Source: Acanthamoeba castellanii str. Neff
Lineage: Eukaryota; Discosea; Longamoebia; Acanthamoebidae
Direction: 5' to 3'
DNA length: 64,000 bases
Assembly (NCBI RefSeq): GCF_000313135.1
Contig: NW_004457434.1
Coordinates: 219,467-283,466, forward strand
This document shows positions 1 through 12,200 of the stretch, in pieces. Numbering within the stretch: the stretch's first letter is position 1; each line of letters starts with the position of its first letter. Under the pieces are notes generated by a model. That model saw only the letters and a program-made list of their open reading frames with translations, had not been told where the DNA came from and searched no databases. Both the position numbers and the translations under genes were made by a program.

Positions 1-28
1 ATGCGGAGCACGCTGCAGGCCGACTTAC

Positions 29-1726
29 CTGTCCTCAGTAGATGCGCAGCGGTCTCGTCGTTGCACACGCGCAGCCAATTGGTCAGGAGCTGAAGGCACG
101 GAATGATCACCGGCGTGTACATGTAGTTGGGGCGCGAGTAGTCCTCCAGACACCAGAGAAGAAAGTCCACAACGTTCGGTGTGAGCTGGGAAGGGTGAAG
201 CCACTTTCGCTGCGAGCTCAAGAAGCGAAGATTCGAGAGCAACTGCAGCGGAAGAAGAACGAAGAACGAAGAAGAAATCAGTACAGCACGGACGACTGAG
301 ACAAAGCGAAGGGCGGAAGGGCCACGCACGATGGAGGGGCTGCAGTATTTATACTGTTGCATTCGATGAAAGCACTCGTCGAACTGGGCCAGCCGGTCTG
401 GGTTGCGTGCGGCCAATTCAGCTGCGCCACAAACAAGGAAGAAAGCGTGAGGCGTGGTGCTCAATTCGAATGCACGCAAGGAGGCACGCACCCCTTTCTC
501 CGATGGTCTGCGGCTGGGACTTCTCGATGTCCACCGGTCCGCGAACTGAAGCGCGGATGCTGTAGTAACAAGTGGGAGTGAGTGGCCAACACATGAAGAG
601 AGCCGACGAGCACCAACGATCGAGTGCTTCACGTGTGATGCGACGCCAGCGAAACGTACGTTTGAGCCAGCTCGGTAGCGCGATAGCTCTTCGCCAGGTA
701 CTCCAACTCGGCATTCTCGAACAACTCGTTCCAGTAAAGCGTGGATCGCTGAAGCTTTAGACCTCTGCAAGTTCGGGAGAAAGGGGGCTCGTTAGCCTTC
801 GGGTGAAGAGACCTCCGGACACTGTATGTGCGTGCGTGCGTGCACCTTTCGACGCCGAACTGATCCAAAGCGGGCGACTCAAAGAAGCGCACGCGACGCT
901 CGGCCAGCGCCGAGAGAAACACCTCTGCTGGCATGTTTGGGATGTCGATCAGCGGTGGCTGAGCAGGCAAGCGGAAAAGAAGAAGAAGAAGAAGGTGAGG
1001 CATGTGTAACCAACTGCACAGACACGCGGAGACAGCGAAGAAGAGTACCGATCGCTTGAGCTTGGAGAAGAGGATGCTGACGTCATCGGAGCCTGTGGTG
1101 TTGGTGGCGAGCTTGACGTAGAGCACCAGCAGAAGGAAGGGCAGCACTACCGACCCGACCTTGGGCGTGAGGGGCAGCCACTCGGGGCGCAGCACCAGCG
1201 AGAGGTCGTCCAGGTCGAACGCGTCGTAGAGGTTGGCGTAGCTGAGCCTGTGCGGGTCCACCACCTTGAACACCTCGCTCACCGCACGCCAGTTGAAGAG
1301 GTTCTCCATCACGATCTTCGTCTTGGCGGTCTTGATGAGCTGCACGCTGAGCGGCTTCAGCCCGGTGCTCAGGTACTCGGTTTGGTCGAGCCTCGAGGGA
1401 GAAATGGATGAGGTGGATGACGAGTGGGCTGCTGGTGGGAGCAAGTGGAGGTAGTCGGGCTTGATGTCAAGGATGGGCGCAGATCTGGGTTCGAGATGGG
1501 CGATGATTGCCGCGATTTTGTCGATGCAGTGCAAGCGACCCGTGGCGATGAAGAAGGTGAGCTGCTGGCACCAGTGGTCGACACCGATCTTCGATTTCAT
1601 TTTTGCCTGCGGTGGGGATGGTGGCGGAGGCGGCAGGTTGCTGTACAGCTTTTTCAAATCGTGGCCTGGTGGCAGTGGTGCATCCATCACCATTCTCATC
1701 CCAAGTGGTCGCAACGTGGCCTTCAT
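29..1726 (-). CDS. Hypothetical multi-exon membrane protein, 3' end outside window
   Basis: I do not recognise this protein. The ATG at 1726 opens an exon with a proline-rich stretch (about residues 27-40), followed by a predicted hydrophobic segment near 1080-1140 (motif VVLPFLLLVLYV). Later exons can be read at about 860-960 (IDIPNMPAEVFLSALAERRV), at about 665-760 (LYWNELFENAELEYLA), and at 29-423, which holds a second hydrophobic segment (VLISSSFFVLLPLQLL) and ends at a donor GTAAG at 28-24. The gene therefore continues past the left edge. Exon joins are read by eye from GT/AG sites and the switch between sensible frames. The two or more hydrophobic segments suggest a membrane protein; nothing in the sequence identifies its role. 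Gene existence is fairly secure, exact structure is not. Confidence 0.55.
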
Positions 1727-1810
1727 TCCGAGGTGCGGGACCTAATCTTCCTTTTGTATTTAAAATACATCAATAAAAATGATAATAATAAATAAAACAA
1801 ATTAAAAGCT

Positions 1811-2620
1811 CGGCTGAGCGGTACGCTCTCTTTCAGAGAGACGGTGCCGGCCAAGGGCACGGATCGGAGGCGGATGTCTGCCAGGGAGGCACTGGTGAGG
1901 CTTCCAGACTCGTGGGTGTGGCAATCGTAAACGTCGAGTCGCGTCAGGCGCGGGCACGTCGCAACCTTCGCCTGGAGTGCCCCCTCGTCAAGCCTCATGC
2001 CGATCCGCAGCCGCAGCTGGACCAGCGCCGAGAACCAGGGCTCTCTGGAGCGACGGTTGGCGGCGAAGAAGAAGAAGATCGGCGGCGATGATCATCGTCA
2101 TTGAGGCCGAGGAGAGAGCGCAGAAGCCCGACGCTTCAGGGGCAGGGCACCGGGCGCGACGCCAGGTCACGACAAATCCGCGCGCACACGCCCAGGCCTC
2201 GGCGCAGTCCTTCGCACGCCACTGACCAGGCAGAGTCCAGGTGATCGAGGGCATGCTCGTGAAGGGCAGCTCCAGTCGGGTGAAGCGCTCGATTCCACGT
2301 CTCTCCCAACGTTGGTGATGTCGATCGTTAGCCACCCGTTCACCACTATCCGGCCTTGGTGACGCACCTCAGTAAGCGAAGCATGGCCTGGAAGGTGATG
2401 GCGGTCTTGGCGAGGGAGAGGCGCGTGAGCAGGGTAAGGGCTGGCCCAAGTCTTCAGGGTTGGCGCGCTCGCAGTTGTCTCAGTTGGATGCGGCACGAGC
2501 AGCGCCGAGATAAACGAGTCCTCGATACCTTGTTGCGCGACAGATCCAAGTCCTGTGTGCGACGGCAATACGCAGTTAGGCCCATCAGTAACGTTTCACT
2601 TCCCACTTGGCAGATGCCCA
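1811..2620 (-). pseudogene. Leucine-rich-repeat locus, probably decayed
   Basis: On the minus strand, short stretches read as leucine-rich-repeat protein but in changing frames and without convincing introns between them. Near 2545 the peptide DLDLSRNKV appears; near 2500 an EDSFISALLV-like piece follows in another frame; near 2440-2360 ALTLLTRLSLAKTAITF and QAMLRLLRC appear in a third; then RFTRLELPF near 2285 and ALVQLRLRIG plus CPRLTRLDVY near 2010-1940. Each is typical of an RNI-like or F-box LRR protein. No start codon or clean C-terminus could be assigned; the last open frame runs into the start of the next gene on the same strand. Decay by frameshifts is the simplest reading. Unusual very short introns or assembly errors are the alternatives. 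Confidence 0.35.
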
Positions 2621-2779
2621 TCGCTGTGGAGCAGTGAGAGTCTGGTTACCTGCAACGCGGGCACTGGGACGAGTCGGTCAAAGCGTGGACTCCGCATGCC
2701 GCACCTCTGCGAGGACCCAGCATTTCGAAATGAGAGCCGGTTGAGACCGAACTACGTGACGAAGTACTAATGGATGGCT

Positions 2780-3338
2780 CATCAAAGGGGCAGAGGAGAC
2801 CGCAGTGGGAAACGCAGGAAACCAGCGGAGGCTCTCGGTGGTGACCAGGGTGGAGGAGAGATTGAGCTCCTCGTGGCTTCAGTGCCGTGTAGATGTATCA
2901 TTTTGTTTCATTATATTTTTGGGGTGAAGGTGTCGAGACCACTTTGATTAGGCGATAACCACCGCCCGTAGGCTCAGGCTTCGTCCTGCCCAGTTGTCGA
3001 CGTTCCTCTATCGCCATTAGGGATCACAACCCACAACTAAGCAGCGGGAGGTGTTGGTTGGCGGATTTAAAACATAAGCTCGTGCCGTGCCTGTCCCTGC
3101 TCTTTCTACTCCGGACCTTCACCAACGCTTATGGGATACGGACCTTGGCCGGCCCAAAACTGGACTCAGGAAGGCAAGTTGTAGATGTTCATGCGGCTGG
3201 GGGCAAGTGTGGGTAATGAGTTTGTACAGAAGTATAGATATACAATTATGTAAAATAAATATAAATCCCAACCACGCCGCGGCACCCCGCCGGCGGAGGC
3301 GCAACGTCTCTCGTGCGCGCGCGCTTCGCTTTTCACTC
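2780..3338. other. Intergenic stretch without recognised gene
   Basis: About 560 bases between the LRR locus and the 3' end of the seven-transmembrane protein gene. It contains AT-rich patches (around 2890-2920 and 3225-3265). I see no ORF with protein-like composition and no tRNA-like fold. It probably holds untranslated regions. Confidence 0.4.
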
Positions 3339-5942
3339 TCACCAGCCTTTCCTCTCGCTCTCGCTTTGGGCGTGCGGGATGGGGAAGGTCATGACCGGCA
3401 GGTCGTCCTCGGGGAAACGGTCTGCTCTGCTCTCGGAAGCCATGGGGTAGGTCATGACGGGCAGCTCGTCGTCGGACGCATCGAACTCGTTGCGCTCGGG
3501 GTTGTGGAAGGTGGAGGCGTTGGATCTCTCGCGGTCGGGCAGCGTGTCCATCTCGATGCCAGCCCTAATCGTGCATGCATGAGCTCAGCCATGAGACGCC
3601 AAATGTGGCTGACTGTGTCGAGTTTGGTGTGCGTACGCGTGCTGCGGCCTGCCGCAGGTGCCCTGTTCTCCCAATCGACCAGCGCGTCATCGTTGAATTC
3701 AAAGTAGAGGTTCCTCCTGCGCAGGCGCAGTATCCAACTACGAGCGAGATGGCGAAAGAGTTGGGTCAGATTCACCGCCCAGCACACGGAGAGACAGATC
3801 GCAACGTACCCCAGCATAATCACGAGAGCGAGCTCACTGGCCTCGTTGAGCATACGGTAGGCCCACGTGTGGTAGTGGAACAGACCCGCGTAGAGCAGTG
3901 CCCACTAGCGACCCAAAGAGAGTATTAAGTCAGATTACACGACTCACAGGAACAGGCTGATATTGCAGGATCGTACGGCGATCATGGGGCAATGTAGCCA
4001 ATGTGGACCCACATGAACGTTCTGTTGCCAAGAGGTGCTATGGTATAAGAGGATAGTGCAAACAAAGGTTTTCACACAGCACCAACAAGACGGACGGGAC
4101 GTACTTCAAGATACGGTGGCGCTCTTGCAAAGTGAGTTTGGATCGCTGATACCTGACATCGTTGAGTTCAGCACCCGGAGCGTTGTCTGCGGGAAGCTTA
4201 GGTGGCGGCTGCATTGTACGGGAGGGTTACGGTCAGTTGCCTGCAAGGGATCCAGCAAAGTGGGCGGGAGAGGGGGGGGGGAATTTCGTACCACCAAGCC
4301 ACCAGCGCTGGATGATGCCTGAGCAGGCCCGACCGACTGGCTGTTCTGGATTGCTTTGTTTACGTTCTTGATGCTGAAGCTCGTGAAGAAGAAGATGACG
4401 ATCAACATGCACCCAAGGCCGAAGATCGAAACAACCTGACAATACGAGAGGTAAACAGATCAGTGAACGTTTGGCGATGGCCACAAAGCGGCGGTCGAAG
4501 CAGCACATACCGCATAGTATCCTTCAAGGGCAAAGTTGATGACCCAAGTGATGTAGAAGACGATCTGCACCGCACAGAAGATCAAGGCTTCAAACCAGCC
4601 CATGCCCTTTCGGCTGATCCCCCACGCCAGGCCGACCAACAGGAGACCGCCGAAGAAGTACGAGTACCAGAGCGAGTTGTAGATGACGTAGATCACATCT
4701 ATGCCCCAGGTCATCACTCCCTGAAGTGCGTCAACGAGGCGCGTTAGAACCGTAGAAGAGGATAGCCGACGGTGTGGGAAATGGCGAAGAGGACACAGAG
4801 CTCGGTGCACATACCCTTTCAGAGATGTAGCCCCAGTATGCGGTATTGAAAATCACAAGCCACAGCTTCATAATCGGCCAGAGCGATATGTACTTGTGCA
4901 AGCGATTGGAGCCGGCTCCCTGAAATGAAGAACGTCTGGTGAGTAACTGACATTCATAACCTCACGACACACGTTGGCACTGCCTTGCACGTACCTTGTC
5001 AATGAACACGATGTTGCCCAGCCACGCCAGAAGCAGCACGGCGTAGACGATGATCAAAATGCCGTAGATGTAGGGCAGTGGGATCGTATCCCAGCCGAGG
5101 TATTCACCACCGGGGTTCAAGAACACTTCGTAAAACTGATAACCGTTGAGGGGCAAGACGTCTCAATGAGTAAAGGACTCACGCGCAAGCCGAGTAGGGA
5201 GAGATGAGATGAAGCGAAGGAAGCAAAGAACTAACTGACAACGCGTGTCCACTGCACAACGCAGAAAAGTGGAGGAGCCCACAGCGGGATTGAGAGAAGC
5301 GTACCTCAACGTTAAGTTTGGTTTGGTTGCAGTTGACGAGCACGAACCAGTACATGTCGCGAGTTTTGGCAACGCCGGTCATGTTGGCAAAGCCCTTGAA
5401 CTGGTGCACGGCGCACTTCGACTTGTTTTGCGCAATCTTGTTGCACACCTGTAGCACGCAAGGGGTTACAGGAAAGCGATAAGATGAGTGCGATACCGGA
5501 ATCCCACTGAGGTTGAAAAGGAGGAAGATGCGTACGTCTTTCCCATCCGAAGTAGAGTAGCCGTCAATCATGTCGCCATAGTCGTCATCGTTACACACGA
5601 GCAGGCGCAAGAGAGCGCCCTGAAGGTGGGGGGGGGTTCAGGCTCAAATTCTTCGGATCGAGAGAGGCTCTCTGGAGAAGGAAGTACCTTTTGAAGGGGA
5701 TCGATTTGCACATTCCAGGTGCCATCTTCCTTGAACGCAAATCTATCGATAAAATACAAATTGTCGCGAAAGTTGTCGTCCCAAGTGTCGCGGGTGGCCT
5801 CGGCCGGTCCAACCTGGCCCGAAAGGAGGAGGAATACAAGCGCGCAGCCGGCCGCCACCAAAAGGCCAGCCCCTCGCATCCTGATCTTCGAAGGTTCTAC
5901 GCGCAGTCGAGTGGACCCTTTGTATTTTTTGAAGGCGCCCAT
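3339..5942 (-). CDS. Seven-transmembrane GOST/GPR180-TMEM145-type membrane protein
   Basis: At least ten exons. Exon 1 (ATG at 5942) carries an N-terminal hydrophobic signal sequence (LLVAAGCALVFLLLSG) followed by a TWDDNFRDNLYF region. The next exons form a luminal beta-rich domain with the motifs DGYSTSDGKDV and KCAVHQFKGF. Seven hydrophobic segments follow: YIYGILIIVYAVLLLAWLG (about 5050), the exon near 4880, two in the exon near 4600-4700 (SYFFGGLLLVGLAWG and IFCAVQIVFYITWV), the exon near 4390, one near 3880, and LALVIMLGYVAICLSVCW (about 3800). A cytosolic acidic tail follows, with a twice-used DDELPVMT/DDLPVMT motif near 3380-3460. This layout matches the GOLD-domain seven-helix (GOST) superfamily and the rhodopsin-like GpcrRhopsn4 group (GPR180, TMEM145). 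Such proteins act in the secretory pathway or at the surface. The subfamily assignment is from remembered family features, so moderate. Confidence 0.65.
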
Positions 5943-6168
5943 ATTTGCGTCGACACCACTCCGCTTTTATGTGCATTCTGGCGGACCTCATCGCGACCAA
6001 AACGTTGTCGACGCCGAGGCAAATTAATTTGAAGGTCCTAACGCGTTGTTTGTGTGCGTGTGCCATCTTGCCTCCATCTCCTTCTCGAGTCCTCCCGACG
6101 GCCTTTCGGCTCCTTGCTCTCCTCTTTTTTTAAAACAAACACCGAGCGACCCCGAGGTCGTGTGCTTG
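5943..6168. promoter_or_regulatory. Shared 5' interval of divergent genes
   Basis: Only 226 bases separate the start codons of the minus-strand seven-transmembrane gene and the plus-strand kinase gene. Both promoters and 5' untranslated regions must lie here or overlap the genes. A CT-rich run precedes the kinase start. No clear TATA box was identified. Confidence 0.4.
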
Positions 6169-9020
6169 ATGGGTTACTGCACCAAGTGCGGCAAAGACGA
6201 CCCTAAGACCATCAAATTCTGCGTTACTTGCGGGAACCCCGTTCAGCTCGGTTCTTCCTCTTCTTCATCTTCGTCCTCCCCCGCCCCCGTCTCTCCTCGT
6301 GATCGATCCCGCACCTTCAACAAGATGCTCCGAAGAAACACCAGCGCCGCCCACATCGATGCCGGCGAGGAAAAGGTGCCCTCCCCTCTCTTTGCCTTCT
6401 TCCCTGTCGGGGCCTTGCAGGTGGTTTACCCCCGAATCCCGCCCCATATATCGCGATGCGCAGTTGAACCTCAACCCCGAGCAGTGGAGCACCCCCGACA
6501 AGGAGGGCCTCCTCCAGAAGCAGGGTACCTCTTGCGGGCCGGCCTGGCTGTTCTTGTTTAGCCACTAGCCCTTGGTTGCCACACGACGTGGGATTTAAAT
6601 AATCTCACCTCGGTTTTGCAGGCCACGTCGTCAAGAACTGGAAGACGAGATGGTTCGTCTTGCAGAACGATATGCTCTTCTACTTCAAGGACAAGAAGGT
6701 GCCTTCCTACCGTGACCTTTTTCCTTCAAGCCTTTCATCATTTAATCCCCCCCCCCTCTCTTCCCCTAAACCCAGTCCACGTCGAAGCAGCCCAAGGGCT
6801 ACATGGCCTTGAAGAATGCTTCGCTTCAGGCGACTGACAAGAGCAAGCGAACACATGTCTTCGAAATCAACTCAGCCATCTCTAAGAACAAGATCCTGTA
6901 TGTCCAAGGTACGCTACACCGGCAATCTCCGTTTCACTTCACACCCGGGTGGGGCGCTGATGCTATCGCTTCGCTCCCACACTGCACAACAATACACAGC
7001 CAAGAGCGACTCTGAGATGCAGGCCTGGATGGACGCCATTATGAAGAACGCTCGGTCGTACGACAGCGTGTCGGCTCCCCTGGCTGTGCAACACAAGGTC
7101 CACGGAGGCTTTGACGGCGAGAAGGGCTTCACCGTACGTTTCGGATTGACCCTCGCGTTCTTCTTTCTAGCCCGTGCTGGCGTCTCTTTCGTTCTGGTCT
7201 TTGCTCATCACTCTCGCCCTTCTCAATGCATCTTGATCGTGCCGTGGCCTTTGCCCTTTCAATGTGTAGGGTCTGCCGAAGGAGTGGGAGACCATGCTCC
7301 GCTCGGCCGGTATCGATCCGGAGGAGTTCAACAAGCACAAGGGCGCTGCCGTCAAGGCGGTCGAGTTCTACCAGAACATGATCAATGTGCAGCCTAGTAC
7401 GTCGAATCTTCCCGCTCATTGCGTTTGCATCTGTCGTGACCAGTTCTGAACTCTCTCTCTCTCTCCCCTCGACAGACGCTCGTCCCGCTTCCTCCAACTC
7501 TCTGACTCCTCTGCCCGAGAAGAGGAAGCTTAGGCTTGGTACGCCACGCTCACACCTTCTCGTCGGCTCATCTTCTAACATCCACACCTCAACTTTGTTC
7601 CTTCCCACAGAGGAGCTCGTCTCAAGTGACGATCCCACACAGAGATACGTCAACGAAGAGAAGATTGGCGAAGGGTAACGCCTTCCCTCCCGTGCATGGT
7701 CGGCAGGGTGTAGTGTGCGGTCTCACTCACCCGCCTCTGAACAGTGCTGCTGGTCAAGTGTTCGTGGCTCTGGATAAGCGCTCGAACCGGAAGGTCGCCA
7801 TCAAGAAGATGAAGCTCGACGACGAGAGCGCCAAGCTCCTGGCCAGCGAAATCCACATGATGAAGAGCTCGAATCACCCCAACATTGTTGGTTATATCGA
7901 CTCCTACATCGTTGGAGGGGAGCTCTGGGTATGAAGTTCAGCTCGGCTTCCCCTTGGTGTCGTGCGACTGACCTCTTCTTTTACAGGTGGTAATGGAGTT
8001 CTTGAGCAACGGCATGCTTACCGAGTGGCTGGAGCAGTACCCCAACGGCGACTGCCACATGGGCGAAGCCGAGGCTGCCTTCGTCTGTCGAGAGGTACTG
8101 TGCACCTATGCCATCTCTTAGTCTTAGAGTAGCAGAGGCGACTGTTGTTATCTTATCTAATCATCCATCGCCATCACAGACTCTCTCGGCCCTCAAGTAC
8201 ATTCACAGCCTTCACCGCATCCACAGAGACATCAAGTCCGACAACGTGCTCATCGGTGAAGACGGTAGCATCAAGCTTGGTACGATACGCGCCTTCTTCG
8301 TCTGATAGTTGTGGTTGTCACGCTTTCTGACCTGCAACTGACCCTTTCCGCCGCACTCTAGCCGATTTTGGTTATGCCGCGCAGCTCACGCAGCAGAAGG
8401 CGAAGCGAACGACAGTGGTCGGCACGCCGTACTGGATGGCTCCGGTACGTTCAGATTGCATGACCCGAGTCCATGGCCTTTTGCTGAGTTTCCTATCCGT
8501 TACCGATGCTCAGGAAGTGATCCAAGGAACGGACTACGACTACAAGGTCGATATTTGGTCGCTCGGTATCATGCTCATGGAGATGACCGATGGCGAGCCT
8601 CCCTACATGGAGTTCCCTCCCCTCAGGGTACGTGCTGCCCGTGAATGCTCAGCTGCCTTGCTGCGCGTGCAGACGGCCTGACCTCTTTTTCGTTCGTCCA
8701 GGCCCTCTTCTTGATCACGACCCAGGGAATCCCCGGCATGAAGGAGCCCCACAAGTGGAGCGCCGAGTGCAAGGACTTCCTGAGCAAGTGTCTCGCCAAG
8801 GACATCGGAGCCAGGCCCGACGCCGCCACTCTGCTCAAGGTCTTTACACCTCCCACAGCTTGGCCCTATCAGATCTTAGCACTACTTTGGCTGTGGCTGG
8901 CATTGCTTGAAGCGCTCATCGCATGTGCGTGTGGTCTTCCAGCATCCGTTCTTGAGCAAGGCCGGTCCCCCCGGCTGCCTGCTGCCGGGCCTGCGCAGGG
9001 CTCAGAAGCTGAAGGATTAA
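6169..9020 (+). CDS. PAK-like STE20 kinase with zinc ribbon, PH and CRIB domains
   Basis: A p21-activated-kinase-type serine/threonine kinase, expected to be activated by Rac/Cdc42 GTPases and to act on the actin cytoskeleton. Order of domains: a zinc-ribbon-like start (CTKCGKDD...FCVTCGNP, residues 4-24); a Ser-rich linker; a PH domain ([20 protein letters not shown], then YFKDKK, then MQAWMDAI) at about 6490-7060; a CRIB/p21-binding motif ([14 protein letters not shown]...[10 protein letters not shown], 7070-7300); then the kinase. Kinase landmarks are AIKKMKLD (catalytic Lys, about 7800), HRDIKSDN (HRDIK catalytic loop, about 8220), ADFGYAAQL (DFG, about 8365), GTPYWMAP (8425) and [12 protein letters not shown] (8550). 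Introns number about a dozen. The stop at 9018-9020 follows HPFLSKA and a short tail. The start was chosen because it gives the complete zinc ribbon. Dictyostelium PAKs with PH-CRIB-kinase order are the natural comparison. Confidence 0.9.
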
Positions 9021-9289
9021 CCCTTGCTTCTGGTCCTTTTGTACACCGCACGCCTCTCTCACCATCAATCAACACACCCGGTCCCTCCCCGACCTCGCTC
9101 ATCACTGCCCCTCTCCTCTTCTTGTCCTTTCCTCCTCTTCGGCTTCTTGCAAATAAAGCTTGTCTGTATTCTACGCCTTCTTCGGCAACAGAAAAGTGCC
9201 GAGCTGGCCTTTGCTGGTTCGCTACTAGCGCTTTCAACTTGTCCCGTGCTTTTGTTGCCGAAGCGCGTGGGCGAGCAAACGAAAAGAAG
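9021..9289 (+). terminator. 3' region with AATAAA signal
   Basis: A canonical polyadenylation hexamer AATAAA lies at 9152-9157, about 130 bases after the kinase stop codon. The remainder up to the next start at 9290 must serve as 3' and 5' untranslated sequence. Confidence 0.5.
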
Positions 9290-12200
9290 ATGGACGGCTC
9301 GCCACGAAAGGGCGAAGCGGCTGGCGATGCAACCTCTGCCGAGCAGCGTGCGTCCTTTTCTCCTTGCCTCGCCATTCATGATTTATAATTTCATTCAAAC
9401 AAAATCAACAATGCTCTTTCTGTGATGCTTACGCATCCAACTTTGACCGGCAGTGTGGGTGGAGGAGAACTGCCTGGAGGGCACGAAGGAAGACGCCTCC
9501 ATCAGCCCGCCGGCCTTCGCCTTCATTGGCAACGCTCACCTCATCACCGTGCGTCAGCTTCTCTCACGCAGCCTTTGCTCTACCAGCCTCGGCCACCACC
9601 GCGGCGCTTGCGTGGCATAGCCTCACCTTTACTCGGCAACCGCAGAGTGACTCCAAGAAGCGCCAGAAGGCACTGGTGGCTCTGGGACGGTTCCGCATCT
9701 TCGTCATTGTCAAGTCAGCTCTGGGTCGGCGAAAGGTGCATGCCCGCCCGTCTATGCTTTCTTCGCCGTTGCTGGCACTCGCCAACTGACCCACGCGCTT
9801 CCTCCGGCTGGTAGGTCAAGGTCAACTGCCCTCTGTTCGATCTGCTCGAGGTGAACGGAAGCAAAGAAGCGGTACCGTGCTTGCCTCGGCGTGCGCCTTC
9901 GCACTTTGGCCGTCCAGTAGGACGCCCACTAACATGGTCTCTTCACCTATGGTGCTGCAGTTGACGCTGATCTATTGCGGCAAACGAACTACGGGCTACC
10001 ACATGCACTGCACCATGTTTCCCAATGGCAAACTGGTACGTGTAAGAGAAGCAGGTGCCGATAGAGCGTGATGCTCACATTCGTGCGCTGCAGGGCTGCA
10101 AGAAGCAATTCATTCTCATGGCCACCACCTTGCCCCTCTTTCTGCTCGCTCTGCGGTACGTTGCATCCTCGCCGCATATGCCTACCCTCTGGTCTCTCTC
10201 TCTCTCTCTCTCTCACCTCTTGCTTTGGACCTCGCTCTGGTGAATGCGCAGGACGGCCTTTGACAAGATCGCCCCCACCTTCGCTGCGAGCGATACGTTC
10301 AAGATCGGCCTCAACAGCTCTGAGTAAGTGTGCTGCGCTCGCTAGCATCACCATTTTCGTTTTGCTGACCTCTCTTCGACTGATACGCAGGCTGCTGCCG
10401 TTCACGCCCACCGGAGCCAATAGCATAGCCGCTGGCTTCCTGGAGACGTATCAAGGTATACTCGCCATGCGGGCGACGGACCGAACCGTACAACGATCGT
10501 TGTATTTGTATTTACGCTCTTCTTCCATCTGTAGCGTACTGCGATCTACGAAAGACGCCGGTGAGCCTACAGGTGATTAGCTACTTGCAGGATCTCGTCG
10601 TGCGCCAGAAGTCGACCGAGCTCAACCTCAACGACATTCCTGGCATCCACCCGTCTTCTTCAATCAGGTACGCAACACCAGCGCTCTCCTCCATTCACTC
10701 ACCTCATTGTCGCTCACATCTGCCTTCTGTCAATTCCAAGCTTCGATTTGGGCGCCGTATTTGGTGCACTCGAGCAAAACCAATACTTCACCTCACTTAA
10801 AATCGAAGCCATATCGGGACACAAGGTACGACGGCCGTCCGTCATTTCCATGACCATCGAGAGTTGCTTTTTGCCACCGAGCGGGGCTTACCCCTGAACC
10901 ATTGCAGGACGTGTTCCTTTACGCGGCCAACGCCCTGCGCAGGAATGAAAGTCTCACTCGTTTGCACATGGCCTCTGTGGTACCTTGACCTGGCCTAAGC
11001 CCCCTCTCTTTCCATACGCCCGCTCAACTTTGTTAACCCTGGTGGTCACAGGACCCTTGCCCAAGCAATCACTTTGCCGAGTTCTGTCAGGGCTTGCGCT
11101 TCAATCCGGCTTCCGCCGTTCAGGTGCTGGTGCTGCGCGGCAGCAACCTGGGCACCGCGGGCGCACTTCACCTCGCCGATGCCCTCCAGGTTCGGCCTAT
11201 GCGGTTCTGTATGGCCACCATGATTGCATTCTCAAGACGTCATTTGCGTTTTTGATCCCACAGAGCCTCAAGCACGGCCTTCCAGTGCTGGACATATCCT
11301 CCTGCCACATCGGCCCGAAGGGGTACCTCCTATTCCCTCTCATGAGCACTCGGCCATCTCTCCATTGATCCGTCTCTTGTGCGCGCAGGATGTTGGCCAT
11401 CTTTTCTTCGTTCATGCGAAACTTCTCCATGTCGCTGACCATCACGTCGCTGGACATCTCTCGCAACAAATGCGACGACCCCTGCTCGGGTACCTCCTCT
11501 CTTTTCCTTACAATTGTGCGTTTGCATGCCTCTCCAGCTCCCTGGCTAACCTTTTGTTCGGTGTCAGACCTTTTCGCGCAGTGGCTGAATGCGGTGAAGG
11601 AGTACAGCCCGCTCCAGCGTTTGGTCATAGCCGACCTATCTCTCAACTACACCCTCATCGGGTCAGCCCTACGTCACTTCAAGGTACCGCCTCTTTCTTC
11701 CTTCACCCGATGATCATCCACTCACCCGACCTCTCTGTTTCATCTACGCACGAAAGAACCTCGTCGAGTTGAACGTATCTAGCAACAAGCTGGATCATGG
11801 TGAGTGCGCTCGCTAGCCTGGTCGGACAACCGCCTTCGGAGTCCTCACTCACTTGCCTTTTTTTGTTCGTTCCGGTTCGTTATTAGCTGGGTCTCAGTTG
11901 GTGCGAACGGTGTGCGAAGTGAGCCGTACCCTCGCTACGATCGACCTGTCCTCGTGCCATCTCGCCGGTACCTCCTTACCTCTTCTGGGCTGTGCGTCCT
12001 TTGCACACGTTGGCCAATGCTGTGTTGTTACGGTGGTGGGGCGATCAGGCGAGCATGTGGCGCTCGTGGCCAAGGCCGTTGGAGAAAATGGAAGCCTCCG
12101 GTCGGTCCGCCTCAACCTGGTACGCGTCCGGTTTTGCATTCTTTTTGATGAATTACAAGCAAGAACGGGGGCTTCTCACAATCACGGCTGCCCAGGCCAA

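Noticed and set aside
2930..3020. Possible tRNA-like segment in the left intergenic stretch
   Set aside because: I could not form an acceptor stem, an anticodon arm and a T-arm with GGTTCRA together.
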